From positions 43,313,362 through 43,377,361 of the forward strand of contig NC_060061.1 of assembly GCF_020283565.1 (NCBI RefSeq): 64,000 bases of DNA, in the 5' to 3' direction. This DNA comes from Trifolium pratense (Eukaryota; Streptophyta; Magnoliopsida; Fabales; Fabaceae). Below, in pieces: positions 10,441 through 22,852 of the stretch. Positions within the stretch are counted from its first letter, which is position 1. Each line of letters opens with the position of its first letter. The position numbers and the translations under genes were made by a program. Below the pieces are notes generated by a model. That model was not told the DNA's origin. It did no database searches and saw nothing but the letters and a program-made list of their open reading frames with translations.

Positions 10441-11488
10441 CTAATTACAATTTATAATTTGTCCAACTTTACAATTCGACAAATTAATTTGTACAGCTTT
10501 ATAAAATATGATATGATGAAATTAAACATTTTATTAATGAATCATTAGACAAATTAAATAATATAAAAAATGCACATTAATTAACTATGCTCTATGCATA
10601 TAAATTAAATATTTAAAAATACTTGAGTTTTTTTAATAATACAAAACCTTTAAAAAAAAACAATAATACAAAACATATTGATAGTTAAATACTCACTAAA
10701 AATACATATAAAATTTTTAGTAATCTAAATTCTTCCACATATGACCAAAGGTCAATAATAATTTAATATCTACCGTCTTTAATGATATTCAACTCCGAAA
10801 AAAAGATATTTGCAAGTATACACAAAAATTTGACTATACGTGGTCTTTTGAGAATATCAATTCTTCAACATGTTGAAAAGATATTTGAAAGTTTGAGAGA
10901 AAACTGGCCTTAGTAATAGTAGCCATATAGCCCTCTAACTCAAGCTATATTACAGGATTTGAATATCATTGTTTGAATTTGTAATGAATCAGTCTATCAC
11001 TCCAAATGAAACAAATACCGCACTAAGACGGACAAATAAAAAAGCGTTGCACAAGACAACGAATAAAACAATGTCAGACTATGAAGCTCATATACTCCAA
11101 AAATGACGAAGTATGTGTCCGAATGTCCGATACATATCCGATACCAATACTCGTCCGACACCTCCCGATACTTGTATCGAAAAAGTATCGGATAATTAAT
11201 ATTATTTTTAAAAATATAAAAATCATAAATAGAATATGGTTATCAACATAGTACTAGATTTATTAAGATTCCTTCTACTACGAAATCCAAAAATAGAAAA
11301 TTTATGTTGGAAAAAAAAACAAATTTTAAACGTTTAAGAAATTCAATGCACAATATTTTCTATATTTGATTCTTAAGATCTGTCTTAAACCGTAATTTAA
11401 CATTTTTTTTCTATTTAAACTTCTCATTAATTATCTAACTCTCCTTAAAAACCTGTTTTGTTCTTTTCTTACACTCTTTTTCTCCGCA
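10441..11488. promoter_or_regulatory. Upstream region of the ZIP transporter gene
   Basis: AT-rich DNA. A TATTTAAA at about 11412-11419 lies some 70 bases before the ATG and is the best TATA candidate. Near 11110-11200 is a repeat fragment rich in 'tccgatac' and 'gtatcgg'. I looked for the ten-base zinc-deficiency element RTGTCGACAY bound by bZIP19/23 and found no perfect copy, so zinc control is not demonstrated. Confidence 0.35.
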
Positions 11489-13866
11489 ATGTCTTTCTCT
11501 CTTCGAACCTTTTTCCTATTCTCTCTTCTCTTTCTTCTCTTCTTCTCCTCTGTTTCTTCTCACGGTGGAGGCGGCGACGATGGCGACGCCGACTCCGACT
11601 CCGACGCTGCAGCCACTAACAACCTCAGTTCAAAATCATTAATCCTAGCAAAAATTTGGTGCTTAATTTTGATCTTTTTAGCTACTTTCATTGCTGGTAT
11701 TTCACCTTATGCATTGAGATGGAATGAAGGGTTCTTGATTCTGGGGACACAGTTTGCTGGTGGAGTGTTTCTAGGAACTGCTTTGATGCATTTTCTTAGT
11801 GATGCAAATGAAACTTTTGGTGATTTGACTAAAAAAGAGTACCCTTTTGCTTTCATGTTAGCTTGTGCTGGTTATTTGATTACTATGCTTGCTGATTGTG
11901 TTATTTCTTCTCTTTTGGAAAAGCCTCATGGTGCTGCTGATGTTGAAGTTCAAGGTTTGTATTTGTGATGTGACTATTTGGATTTGTCTTATTTGAACTT
12001 ATGTAATTGCATAAGCACTTGTGTGATTGACTTGTGAAAATAGCTTATAGTTTCTATGAAAATAGTTTGACTTTATTTTATTTTAATTATGAAATAATTA
12101 TAATGATATTATGATTATGATAAGTGTTTATGCTATAAGCCGCAAATTAAGTGTTTATGATATTAGTTGTTTCAATAAGCTCTGCCAAACCATCTCAAAA
12201 GTGGTTAAGTCGGTATATAAGTTCAAATAAGACGTTCTAAATAGGTGGTTTGTGTTTTAAGGAATAAAGTGATTTAGGGGGTTTTATTTTAGTATTTTAG
12301 ACTTTAGATTTTTGTTTTTGTTGAATAAATGTATGTTATAGGTGTTAGAACCAAAATTAAACCTTAAACTCGAAAGTCAATCTTGTTAGTCGTCAAGAAA
12401 TAATATACTGATAAGCGGAAGCTACTTGAATTCATGATGACCCAATAGTATTATGTTTTAGCCTTCATGGTCAACACTGAGAGAACCTTTTAGTTATTTA
12501 TCTATGTATCCTTGTGATAATGAGATGTCAACAAAGAGCATTACAAAAGTTGTGTGACCCGGAGACCATGAGTGAATAATCACATATTCGCATCTCCATG
12601 GTTGGATGAAGATCGGACGGGTCATATACATACTGTCTTGTCAAATCTTCTTTGAAATAAAACTCATAATATGAACCATCTGATCTTCGTCTATCAATCG
12701 AGATTCATGTTTCCATGAATACATGAGTGCAAGGAATCCATTTTTGACATTGCAATCTTATCATTTGAATTCATATTTCGTCCATTAAAAACCTCCCGCG
12801 ATCACCATAGTCATATCAACAGTTATCCAAAGGTTGTCACCATAGTCAATTGTTCTGATTTCACCAAATTGAATTAATAATAGAAACTTGAAATATGAAC
12901 AGTCAAATTTTCTTCTATGGTTGATCAGATGACTGGATTTATTGCATGAAAGCTTAACTCGATATAATCCATTTCCTTACTACTATAGCGCAGTATACCT
13001 TTCGATTTTATTAAATCCACTTACTTATACTATAGTATAGTACAAATTTTGAGTTTGTCATCATTGTTACTACAAGACATCAATATAAAAATTATGAAAC
13101 TGAATTTGAATATATCCTTCAGGTTCACCTTGTCTAACACAAACCTACTTTCTTTGTTGGTGCATGTTGCAGGGGCAGACAAAGGAAGGAGCAATAATGT
13201 TACTTCTCAGTCAAAATATCAGGTTACGTATTTGTAGCTTTATACAAGTTAAAAAAAACTGAACAAAGTCGTAAGTTTTATCCTTGTAATGACTTATTGA
13301 ATTGTAGTTTCTTTGTTTTCTATGCTAATTAACAGGGTTCTTCTGAGACCAATGATCAGGATCATGTATGTAGTACTTCAATTGGAGATAATGTATACGT
13401 ATTTATCTATGTATACATAATCGCTCTTTGTGCTCATTCAGTTTTCGAGGGTTTAGCAATTGGAGTTTCTGAGACAAAAGCAGACGCTTGGAAAGCTTTA
13501 TGGACAATCTGTTTGCACAAGATATTTGCAGCCATTGCGATGGCCATTGCACTCCTCCGAATGGCTCCTAACCGATCTCTACTATCAGTTGCAACCTATG
13601 CTTTCGCCTTTGCAATCTCTAGTCCAATTGGTGTCGCCATTGGGATTGTATTAGATTCCACAACAGAAGGTCATGTGGCTGATTGGACTTTTGCTATATC
13701 TATGGGTCTAGCTTGTGGTGTGTTTATCTATGTTTCAATAAACCATCTATTTGCAAAGGGTTATGTAGCTCACAGACATTCAAAGGTTGATACACCTTAT
13801 ATGAAGTTTCTTGCCGTGTCGTTGGGAATAGGAGTTATAGCTGTTGTTATGATATGGGATACCTAA
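11489..13866 (+). CDS. ZIP-family zinc/iron transporter (ZIP2/ZIP11-like)
   Basis: Exons are 11489-11954, 13173-13222 and 13336-13866; 348 residues. It imports Zn2+ and related divalent metals across a membrane, usually the plasma membrane. A signal peptide (about residues 1-25, ending SSVSS) precedes an acidic Gly/Asp-rich outer segment, then three membrane helices ([16 protein letters not shown], the [20 protein letters not shown] region, [18 protein letters not shown]), a variable loop, and five more. The metal-binding signature is in helix IV ([10 protein letters not shown], His206, Glu210) and helix V (His233 in [15 protein letters not shown]). The C-terminus VMIWDT fits the family. The helix III-IV loop is short and lacks the histidine cluster found in many ZIPs, as in ZIP2-type proteins. 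Intron 1 is 1.2 kb and carries retroelement-like sequence around 12350-12850. The ATG is the first in frame and gives the expected signal peptide. Confidence 0.92.
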
Positions 13867-14937
13867 GATGCTTAAAAAATAAGAGGCATAATAGTATTGA
13901 TTAATAATAGCTTGATTCTACAATAAATTTGCTTAGTCTTTACTCTTAAGTTGTTTATTGTGCAGTGTGTGTTTGAAGTCCTAGCTAGCACCACATTTTG
14001 TGTCCCGCCCGAGTCCCTCATTAGTCATTACATTTTGTGTTTAAAAAATAGAGACCAACGTAAGCTGCGAATGCCTATTTATGATGATTTTGTTATAGCT
14101 GTCTGAGCATGTGGATGAAATTAGCAGTTTCCTAGTTGGTTGAAGGATTTGAAACTAGAGCAATACAGACTAATACATAATGTAAGAAAGGAAATCCCTT
14201 AACAAAGCTCCTCAAACACTGTTTTTTTCCATTATAAGCCTCAAATTCAAGGACATTACATGAGTACAATCAAACTAATCACAATTTTCTTTTAAATTTT
14301 GTGGAACTAAAAGCGTTTTATTTGTTGGAGTCTGCTTTTTCTTATACACTTGATTGCTTAGTAGATGTTTATGTGGCTTAAGCATCATCACTACTTGATG
14401 TTTGATTTTCTAGTTTATTTTGATGGTTCTATTATGTTTGTTTGTATCCATCATTCTGTAACTCTTCTTTTTAATAGTTACTTGACTCGCATATTTTAAA
14501 TTCGGAGAAGTGAAGAATTTCGATTTCATTATTAGACTCTTGCATATCAATGTCTTTACAACTACCAACTTGTATATTTGAATACTTTTTTGTAGAATTT
14601 AAAAGTTGCATAACCTCACACCCAACCCAACTTCCCCCTTTACCGGGGATACTCGTGGGAACTGATTTGGAAGGCTCTGCCAACGAATCGTAAGCAACCT
14701 GATCAATCTCGCTGTGAAAGAGCCATATTTGCCGAATTACATCGCAGTGACTCTAGTTTGCTATTCTCTGTTTATGTTTATCAATGTTTGTTAACCCTAG
14801 GTTAGCATTAAGAATTATGCAAAAGTTATTAATGATCGGTTTTGTTCAATTCGGTTTTGGTGTTAAAAATTTGGTTTGGACTCGACTCAAATTGAACACA
14901 ATTAATTGGTTTGGATATTTAATTAAGGGAAAATGAT

Positions 14938-15071
14938 TTTTTTTTTTTATAAATTTTTTTTTTGTTTTTAAATAACAATTCAATAATTATTATTTTTTGT
15001 TACGATGAGCTGGGATCGAACCCAGAACCTATAGTTTACTACCCAAATTCCTTACCACTAGACCAAACCTG
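14938..15071 (-). mobile_element. tRNA-derived SINE
   Basis: On the minus strand the head contains a pol III A box (TGGTCTAGTGG, about 15053-15064) and a B box (GGGTTCGATCCC, about 15011-15023), and the element ends in an A-rich tail (T-runs at about 14938-14963). The body does not fold as a full tRNA, so this is a SINE rather than a tRNA gene. No clear target duplication was found. Confidence 0.6.
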
Positions 15072-15505
15072 AAATCTTTATTATAAAATTAAAATTGAAT
15101 TTTTTTTTAAATAAAATTAAAATTGAACTTTATATTACTAGTATTATTTTATAAATCCATCAATTTTATTTGGCTTAATTTCATTTTTGATCTCCTATTT
15201 TAAAAATAATGAAGTTTTGGTCCCCTATTTTAAAAATCAATCTCTTTTTAGTCTCTCAATTTCAATTTTTCTTGAGTTTTGATCTCCCACCTTATTTTGG
15301 GTCATTTTTGCTGACATGCCCTGTGCTTAGTGGGTAAATTTAATATATATGTCATTAATATTTTATTTAAACTCACTTTAATTTTATTTTTTACACAAAA
15401 TTCACTTTAATTTTAGATTCCATGAAAAATAATATGATTTAATTTTTAGTTAATAGTTTGAAAACGACACCGTACGGGAGAAAACACGAAACCTTCGCAA
15501 ACCAT

Positions 15506-15514
15506 AAACCCTAA
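15506..15514 (+). promoter_or_regulatory. telo-box in the bL19m leader
   Basis: AAACCCTAA lies 48 bases before the ATG. Telo-boxes are common in promoters and 5' leaders of plant genes for ribosomal proteins and the translation machinery, which fits the downstream gene. Confidence 0.6.
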
Positions 15515-15561
15515 CACCAGAGCTTTTTCTTCTTCTTCTTCTTCCTTTCTGCGAACCGGAA

Positions 15562-18374
15562 ATGGCTTCACGAAAGCTCTTCTCTTCGCTACTCCGTTCA
15601 CCTCTCATTCGCTCTCCACCGGAATTCAATTTTCCGACCTACATCCGTCAAATCTCTTACTCCAACCTCACCTCTCTTTCTCCGAACCCCGTAAGCACTT
15701 TCACTTCATTTCAATTTTAGTTACTTATTTATAGTTATAGATCGTATGATCCTGAACTATGATTAGAACTTTATTCATCATAATAACACACAATGCAATT
15801 ATATGCTTTCTCTGTTTTTTTTCTTCTTCTTTGCTTGTTGCTTATGCATGATGATTGAATCAGTAATTGAATTGAATATAACATAAATAGTTAGATTAGG
15901 TTTGTTCACGTGCTGTGTTTTTTTTTTGGATTAACTTATTTGAGCTTATGTACTGACATAAACCGTTTGTGACACTATGGAAACAACAGATTAACTTATT
16001 TGAGCTTATGTACCGACATAATCCGTTTGTGACACTATGGAAACAACATATAGCATGTACATACTGTTTTTTTTGCTGATTTAAATAAGTTCGTTTGGAT
16101 AGCTTATAGCTTATGTGAAAACATTTTGAGCTTATGTTATCTTTTCTTATAGAAATAAGTTATATCGAAACACTTGTAGGATAAGTGCTTATTCTATAAA
16201 TAAGTGTTTAATTAAGTTGTTTATCCATTGTTTGGGGAAACAACTTAATTAAACAAATATAGAATAAAGGGGACTGTCTGGTAAGGGTATGAAGTCGGTT
16301 TTGAGAGATGTTTGTGTTAAAGACAGAGGTTTCCCAAGTGTTTAAGTGGTTTTCAATCTGTTAATTATGGGGTGTTTGTTAAAATCGTAAAGTTGAGGAT
16401 TAGCACAATAGGCTTTGTTTAGATGAACTCAATGACAGGCAAGCACATGGCAACAAGTTACTGTCTTTTGAGGACACTGAAAACAAGTGCAGGGAGGTGT
16501 ATGTTTGGCATCACTCAATTTGTGTACGTATCAGGTGGAAAGGTATATGTAGATGAATTTATAATTAGTGGCATAAGGTGGTTCTACAAGTACTTTATGA
16601 TCAGCAATGAGGATGAGAGTCCATTGTATCAACTATCAAGTTACAAACTGTTGAGGTAAAAAAAAATTGTAAGTGTGATAAACGATTTATGCATGGTAGT
16701 GGTACTGAGTGTTAAGCGGGACTGATTATCTGATAAGGATGGTTATTAGCGGGGAAGTTAATTTGGGATGGATGGATCCAATATTATTAAAGGAAGTAAA
16801 GCAAAGTAGTTGACGACCACAAATCAAATTGTAGTTGGAGTTAAGAGGATCCTAGATAAATTAAAGTTACAAAGTTCCGATTCCATGACAGGGGGACCAA
16901 TGTTTGTGTTTGAGATAAAATGTTTTGGTGCTTAATTTTGTTTAGATATTGGTTATATATCCGAAATAGTTATTGGAGTAATGTATGCTCTTAGGGCTAT
17001 ATTATGCTCATTGTACGGAATCTGTAATCTTTTGTCCTAATCTTTGCTCACCTTGTGCTTATATTAGTGTTTTTCTCTATATTTTGCCTTCTAAAAAAAA
17101 ACCCAAATATGGATAACTTTTAAGGTGCTTATTGCTTTTGTCACAATTTCATGTGCAGGTTACAGTGTCTCCTCCGACAAATGTATTCTCTAGAGTTGAG
17201 TCTGGTAATGGTTTGACTAGATTAGCTTCATTTCAACGTGGTTCTACGCTTGTCCCTCATTTCCGAAGCAAGTTTATGTCTACCGAGACAAATTCTGTTG
17301 ATTCTTCTGAAGATAATTCCTTACTAGGACCTGAAGTGCCTCGTCCCATGAAATTTAAAAGATTAGATAAAACTGCAAGGCACATTATGCAGGCACGTAA
17401 CTTCCCTGTGTTGTTTTAAATGAAGGGATTTGTTTTGTTTAATCATTTGTAAAATTGTTTGTATTTATTTATATACTTTAGATTTTAGACAAGGAAGCAG
17501 TGGAGGAGGTGAAAGAACAGAGAGAGATGCCTGATATAAAGCCTGGCTATATTGTGCAGCTCAAAGTGGTATGCAAATATGTTTTTGAAGATATATTCAT
17601 ACTTGTGCTTTGTGTGGTTTTTGTTCATGAGAATGATACAATCTTTTGTTTACTGTTATGTCTGATATCATAGGAAGTTCCGGAAAACAAGAGGCGTGTT
17701 TCTATTATAAAAGGGATTGTTATCGCAAGGCGTAACTGTGGACTCCATACTACATTCAGACTTAGAAGGATGGTAGCTGGGGTTGGGATTGAGTCTCTAT
17801 TCCCACTGTAAGTATTACCTTCCATATTTTATGTATATCTGCTTGTAACCGCACCTTGGCCAGAGTTTGTAGAACTGGGTTATCATATCTTTATCTGCTT
17901 GTATTCGTGCTATTTTGAACTGCTAAAACATAATCCTGCAATTCATGAGTCTGTCTGTCGGCTTTTAAGGAGGGTGTTGTTTAGTTACGAAATGTTTTTA
18001 AATTGCTTCACTTCTCAACCAAAAAAAGGGGTGGGGGGAATTCTTCGCAGAGAACCTGATGATTCGAGGGTGATGGTTATTTGAATTCTAGTCACGACTC
18101 ACGAGGTCATTGTTTATGCTTTTTTAAAAGCACTTTTGAGCTTACCAAAAACTTGATGAAACACACCTTATGTTACTTTAGAAAAATCTTAATATTATTG
18201 GAATATGAATTTAATGTGTTTTGTGCTTGAAGTTGTATTACTTAAAGTTAATTCTTATGGGATACATGTGACAGGTATTCACCTAACATAAAGGAGATAA
18301 AGGTGCTGGACAAGAAGAAAGTGAGAAGAGCCAAACTCTACTACCTGAGGGATAAAATGAATGCACTTAGATAA
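15562..18374 (+). CDS. Mitochondrial large-subunit ribosomal protein bL19
   Basis: Exons are 15562-15690, 17159-17392, 17482-17568, 17674-17807 and 18275-18374; 227 residues. It is a structural protein of the organellar large ribosomal subunit at the subunit interface. The N-terminus ([18 protein letters not shown]) is rich in Arg, Ser and Leu and lacks acidic residues, as in mitochondrial presequences. The bL19 domain follows: [11 protein letters not shown], then [39 protein letters not shown], and the basic end [17 protein letters not shown]. Intron 2 needs a GC donor (17393) if the conserved residues [10 protein letters not shown] are to follow HIMQ directly; an alternative GT-AG pair (donor 17397, acceptor at 17488/17489) also keeps the frame. 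Intron 1 is about 1.5 kb and carries a 60-bp tandem duplication. The assignment to mitochondria rather than plastids rests on the presequence and overall similarity to plant mitochondrial L19. Confidence 0.9.
15929..16048. repeat. 60-bp tandem duplication in bL19m intron 1
   Basis: The units 15929-15988 and 15989-16048 differ at about two positions. They contain 'gagcttatgta', a motif common in legume repeats of the 'aagctataagct' type that also appears near 12170-12240 and 16100-16250. Confidence 0.85.
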
Positions 18375-19983
18375 AACACTAACACTAATCTTTATCATGT
18401 TGGAAAATTTTTGTGATTAATAATTTATACTCGGTATCTCCATTTGTATTCACATGCATTCTTCTGTTTTGTTGTCAATTAAGATTCTTTATTTCAATAT
18501 GGCTTATGAACACCCAGAATTATACATTTTCATACTTCTCTTTAGATCATGTCATGTTTTGGAAAGCTAGTGTTTGAGAAATCATAATAAGACAAATTCA
18601 TATTAAAATGTTCCCAAATGTATGCTCTGACTATTTTCCCTGCTGCAATTAAACTGTATAGAACTGGAATGGTATTGCAATGAAAAAAAATAGTGGATAA
18701 CTTATAAGTAGTTTATAGCCGTTGAATTTATAGCAATTAATTGTAAACATATCTTCGTTTTTTTTTTCATTTCATATTTATAAACTTAGTTTATCTGGTA
18801 ATTATCTGGTAATTTTATCAAACACTAAATTCAATTAGCTAGCTTATTCAGCTTATAATATGAAATGACATAAAAAATATTTATTTGTTATTTAATTTTT
18901 TTTTCAAGTAGGTGACATAGGTAAAATTGAAACAAAAATAATAAGCTTTTAGTCACAAGTTTGTGAGAAAAAAGTTTTTTTTTTGTCATATGACTTATAT
19001 AAGCTATAAACTTAAAATTGGGATGCTAAATAGTCAATTAGTCACATTATATATAAATGTTGTTTTATATCACACTGCTAAAGAACCAACGATGAATTTA
19101 TTTATGTCTTAAATAAGTGGTGAGATATTCAATCTGTTTCTTTTGTTAGGTAAACTCAGTGGGTAGAAATTTCATTCTTAAAAGTGAATAAATGGAATGT
19201 TCGAGATTTGAATTCTGACTCTTGCATATAAAATATGTTTTTCTTTACCAATTGAGCTAAACTCCTGAGTATCTGAGATATTCAATCTTTAACTCTTATG
19301 TATTGAGAAATTTTGGTAAAGAAGAGAATTTATTTTGTGTCCAACATTTATTTCAATTGATAAGATAAAATGAATTCTTTAATCAGTACAAAAAATAAAA
19401 TTGAAGTACACTTTTTGAAATAATTTTTTTTTTTTTTGAAAATGTTTTTAGGTAGTACTTTAAAATATAATCTCATTATATATTGGTCGAATCATTCAGT
19501 TATAAGTTGAATTACATGAAATACTCGAATCAAACTAAATAACTCCTTCATATAACATTTTTTTAAGCAGACTCCTCCATATAACATTACCTCTATAAAA
19601 TTATATAAATGTTAAACCGGATTGAATTATATCATTATATGACACAACCAATCAAAATAATTTCAAAAATAAATAGGCTTATCAAAATATAAAAAACCAC
19701 CGGTTTACAGTTGGACCGGTCCAAGCACGAGTGACATTCAAAATCCCCCCGATATCGCGCGTTCTTAATTCGGAAACATCAAACAATTCAAATCAAAAGG
19801 TTTTCGTTCGCCGGCGTCGTTTCGATGTTTCCCCTTCTTCTCCAATCGCTCATCAAATTCTCTCCAATCTTCAACAATCCCTAATCCCCATCATCAAATT
19901 CTTCAATTCCCCACACTTAATTCCCCCAATTCTCGTTCAATCAATATACTATTCTACATTTCTGAATTTTAGGGTTTGTGAAA
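18375..19983. other. Intergenic region between bL19m and WSS1 genes
   Basis: AT-rich DNA with no gene seen. At about 19140-19270 a stretch with 'tgagctaaactc' and 'attgagctaa' looks like a very decayed SINE. A reverse telo-box (TTAGGGTTT, 19969-19977) lies just before the WSS1 ATG. Confidence 0.45.
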
Positions 19984-22852
19984 ATGAACTCAGGTGACCT
20001 ACACAAAGTTTGGGAAATCAAAGCTCTTAAGAGGAAGCCAGGGACAGAACAAGCTCACAAGATGTTGGAAAAAATTGCGAAACAGGTTCAGCCTATTATG
20101 CACAAACACAAATGGAGGGTCAAAGTTCTCTCTGAATTCTAGTAATTCATCGTTTTCTCTCTGAATTTCGTCCATAGTTTATTTGCATAGTTTTTAGTTT
20201 ATTTTCATAGTTTAGTCCATGTATTGAAATTCTAACTGAGTTCATATGTATTGAAAACCAAAAGCTTGTTTGGTTCTACGGTGTTGAAATTGATTTTTAT
20301 TTAATTGATTTTAGTTAAAATTTAGTTTAAGGTTAAATGATTTATGTTTACCAATCGTTAGTTGGTTCAGTGGTGATTGGCGCCGAACTTGGTAGGGAGG
20401 ACCACGGTTCGATCCCCGGCAAATGTGATCGGGAGGGGGCTGGAACCAATGCCAGAACTGACCCCCGAACCAGATTAAACTGGTGGTGAAAGCCAAAAAA
20501 AATTGATTTATGTTTTGATACATTCATACGAAACTGAGTTGAACAATAAATTTGAGTTTAAAAATCATGTTTGGAGGAAAAAGCTACTAATCATAGTTTC
20601 AAGTGAGCATAAACTCTAGGGGCATAATCAATTCTAATCAAGAACCCGAGAACATGCCAAAATCAATTTTAGTGCTTCATAGTCACTATTGTCTCTCCCA
20701 TGAAATCTAAACATGTACTAAAACTCATTCATAGACTCAGACCATTTTTCTTTTATACTTTACTGTGATTTTAGTTTATAATAATAATTTCAGGTTATAA
20801 TAATAAGAACTGTGGAAGAATAGTTTAATAGAAACATTGATCAAAGAGTGTTCGTGATTGTGTTCCTGTGTGGTTTTGCTTTAAGGTCCCTAATTGTGTT
20901 TCCCTACGGGCAAAGAGTGTTGGTGATTTTTTGTTTTCAATATCCTGTGATATATGACTAAAGAACATGTTTACATGATTGTAGCCCAAACAATCCGGCT
21001 CTTTTGGGGTGTAATGTTGGAGCTGGTATAGAAGTTAAGTTGCGGCTACGGAGGCCAAACAGGGATTCAGACTTTATTCCATTAGATCAAGTTTTAGATA
21101 CGATGCTTCATGAGCTTTGCCATAATGCACATGGTCCTCATAATGCTAACTTCTACAAGCTATGGGATGAACTTAGAAAGGTCCGCTTTCTCTCTTAACT
21201 CTGTTATTGACTGTGCAAAATGGCCATATTTGATTTCTTGCCTTTTGAAATGCAAACATTTTTCTTCAAACACTTCCCTGGGGGATTGTATTTGGGCATC
21301 ATTTGTCATATTTCATTTTTTCAATTTTCTTTTATTCACTATTTTTCTGGTTTAGGTCTGTTGTTTTTCTTTTCTTGCTACACTGAAATATTGTAGCCAC
21401 AAATTTCATTAACAGGGTTATGATTTTTCTGTTTTTCTTGCTACAATGAACTCATTTATCAGCTAAGAGTCCTAAAAAATTACAATTAACCATTATAAAG
21501 AAACAAAGAAAAGAAAAGAAAATAGTAGGTGGGTTGAACTTTATTTTGCTTGCAACTTCCAGCTGTCAGTCGATATAGAAACTGCAGATTGCTAACAAGA
21601 TACTTACAGAACCCTCAACATTTCACATTCTATTTTGAGTGATTGGCAAAACATCTTGGTATAGGACAACTTTGAGTAGATTGCTAATGATTTTTCTAGA
21701 GACTTGTTTACAGCTATCAATTCTAAAGATTTGCGTATGTTGTTCCTCTATTCATGTCACTAATCATGCACAGGAATGTGAAGAGTTGTTGGCTAAGGGG
21801 ATAACTGGCTCTGGGGAGGGGTTTGACCTCCCAGGAAAGCGCTTGGGTGGTTATTCTCGTCAACCTCCACTCTCATCTCTACGTAAAACTGCACTTGCAG
21901 CTGCACAAAAGAGATCACAATTGGGTTCTCTTCTTCCATCTGGACCTAATCGTATTGGCGGTGATAGTTTCATAATGAAGGCACTTAGTCCTGGACAAGC
22001 TGCTGCAATGGCAGCAGAAAGAAGATTACAGGATGAATTATGGTGTGGTTCTCAATCTTGTGATCCTTCAGACCATGAAGATGTTAACAACGACTCTTCT
22101 AAAAACCTTATAAATAAGCAGAATAATGTGGGAAGCTCGAGACCAACAGACAACTGTACTCTGGCTATGGATCCGACATCTCGGAAAAGAAGTCACGACA
22201 ATGATTCAAGTTTACCAGTTCATTCATCTAGTAACCCTAAATTTGTTGATTTGACAATGGATACACCAAAAAAGGGACGAGTCAATGAACATCAAAATGG
22301 GTCTCATCGAAGAAGTTTTGGATTAGATTCTCAATCGAATACTCATGCAGGATCTACGTCTGCAAATTTATCAAGTTCATCCCAGTCACTATCTGGTGAT
22401 AATAGAACACTTCATTTTGAAGAACCTGCATTGTGGCAGTGTCTGACGTGCACTCTATTAAATAAAGTAAGCATTCAACTATACTGCTTTCATTCATCAC
22501 AATTATTTTGTTTTCATTCTTGTGATGTTACTAAGTATATTAAATTAGGGTTTATTATTTTGTTATTGAAATAGTGGGGTGGCTTTATTCTTTCTAAAGA
22601 ATATAATATAATTAACACTACATATGATCATGTAACATACTTCCTTTTCTAATGCATGTGAACTGTGCCTGATTGATGCAGTCATTAGCCCCTATCTGTG
22701 AATTGTGTGGCACGCAACAGCCGAAAGATGTTACTACAAAGCACAACACTTGGTCTTGTAAATTCTGTACGTTGGAAAACAGTGCAAAGTTGGAGAGATG
22801 CTCAGCCTGTGACGAGTGGAGGTACTCTAATGGCCCCAACCTTGACCCCTGA
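19984..22852 (+). CDS. WSS1-type DNA-dependent metalloprotease (WLM domain)
   Basis: Exons are 19984-20141, 20985-21180, 21774-22466 and 22682-22852; 405 residues. WSS1/SPRTN proteases degrade proteins covalently trapped on DNA, such as topoisomerase adducts, in the nucleus. The WLM domain occupies about residues 8-130 with the zinc-protease motif HELCHNAHGPH: metal ligands His95, His99 and His105, catalytic Glu96. A helper segment GKRLGG (139-144) resembles a CDC48/p97-binding SHP box. FVDLT (275-279) resembles a SUMO-interaction motif. Two RanBP2-type zinc fingers close the protein: Trp339, Cys341, Cys344, Cys355, Cys358 and Trp373, Cys375, Cys378, Cys389, Cys392. The first finger is split by intron 3. 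The yeast and plant homologues likewise combine a protease, CDC48 binding and SUMO binding. The intron 1 donor (after TA at 20141) is chosen because the conserved SEF-Y-PNNPALLG is then continuous. A SINE with target duplication sits in intron 1. Confidence 0.9.
20338..20515 (+). mobile_element. tRNA-derived SINE with 12-bp target duplication
   Basis: The element (20350-20503) has an A box around TTAGTTGGTTCAGTGG and a B box GGTTCGATCCCC, then a GC-rich body and an A-run. It is flanked by TGATTTATGTTT at 20338-20349 and 20504-20515. It lies in WSS1 intron 1 in the gene's orientation. Confidence 0.88.

Larger units (their letters stand above)
13867..15561. other. Intergenic region between ZIP and bL19m genes
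   Basis: It holds the ZIP 3' untranslated region, a minus-strand SINE (14938-15071) and, at about 15180-15330, half of a foldback repeat of the 'ggtcccctattttaaaaat' type. A short open frame at 14471-14683 (minus) shows no family motif and was not accepted. Confidence 0.5.

Noticed and set aside
11090..11488. Zinc-deficiency response element upstream of the ZIP gene
   Set aside because: Only partial matches such as 'gtccgacac' were found; no ten-base RTGTCGACAY.
15001..15070. Possible tRNA gene (A and B boxes, minus strand)
   Set aside because: The internal promoter boxes are present but the stems of a tRNA do not form, and an A-rich tail follows, so it is a SINE. The same reasoning applies to 20350-20430.
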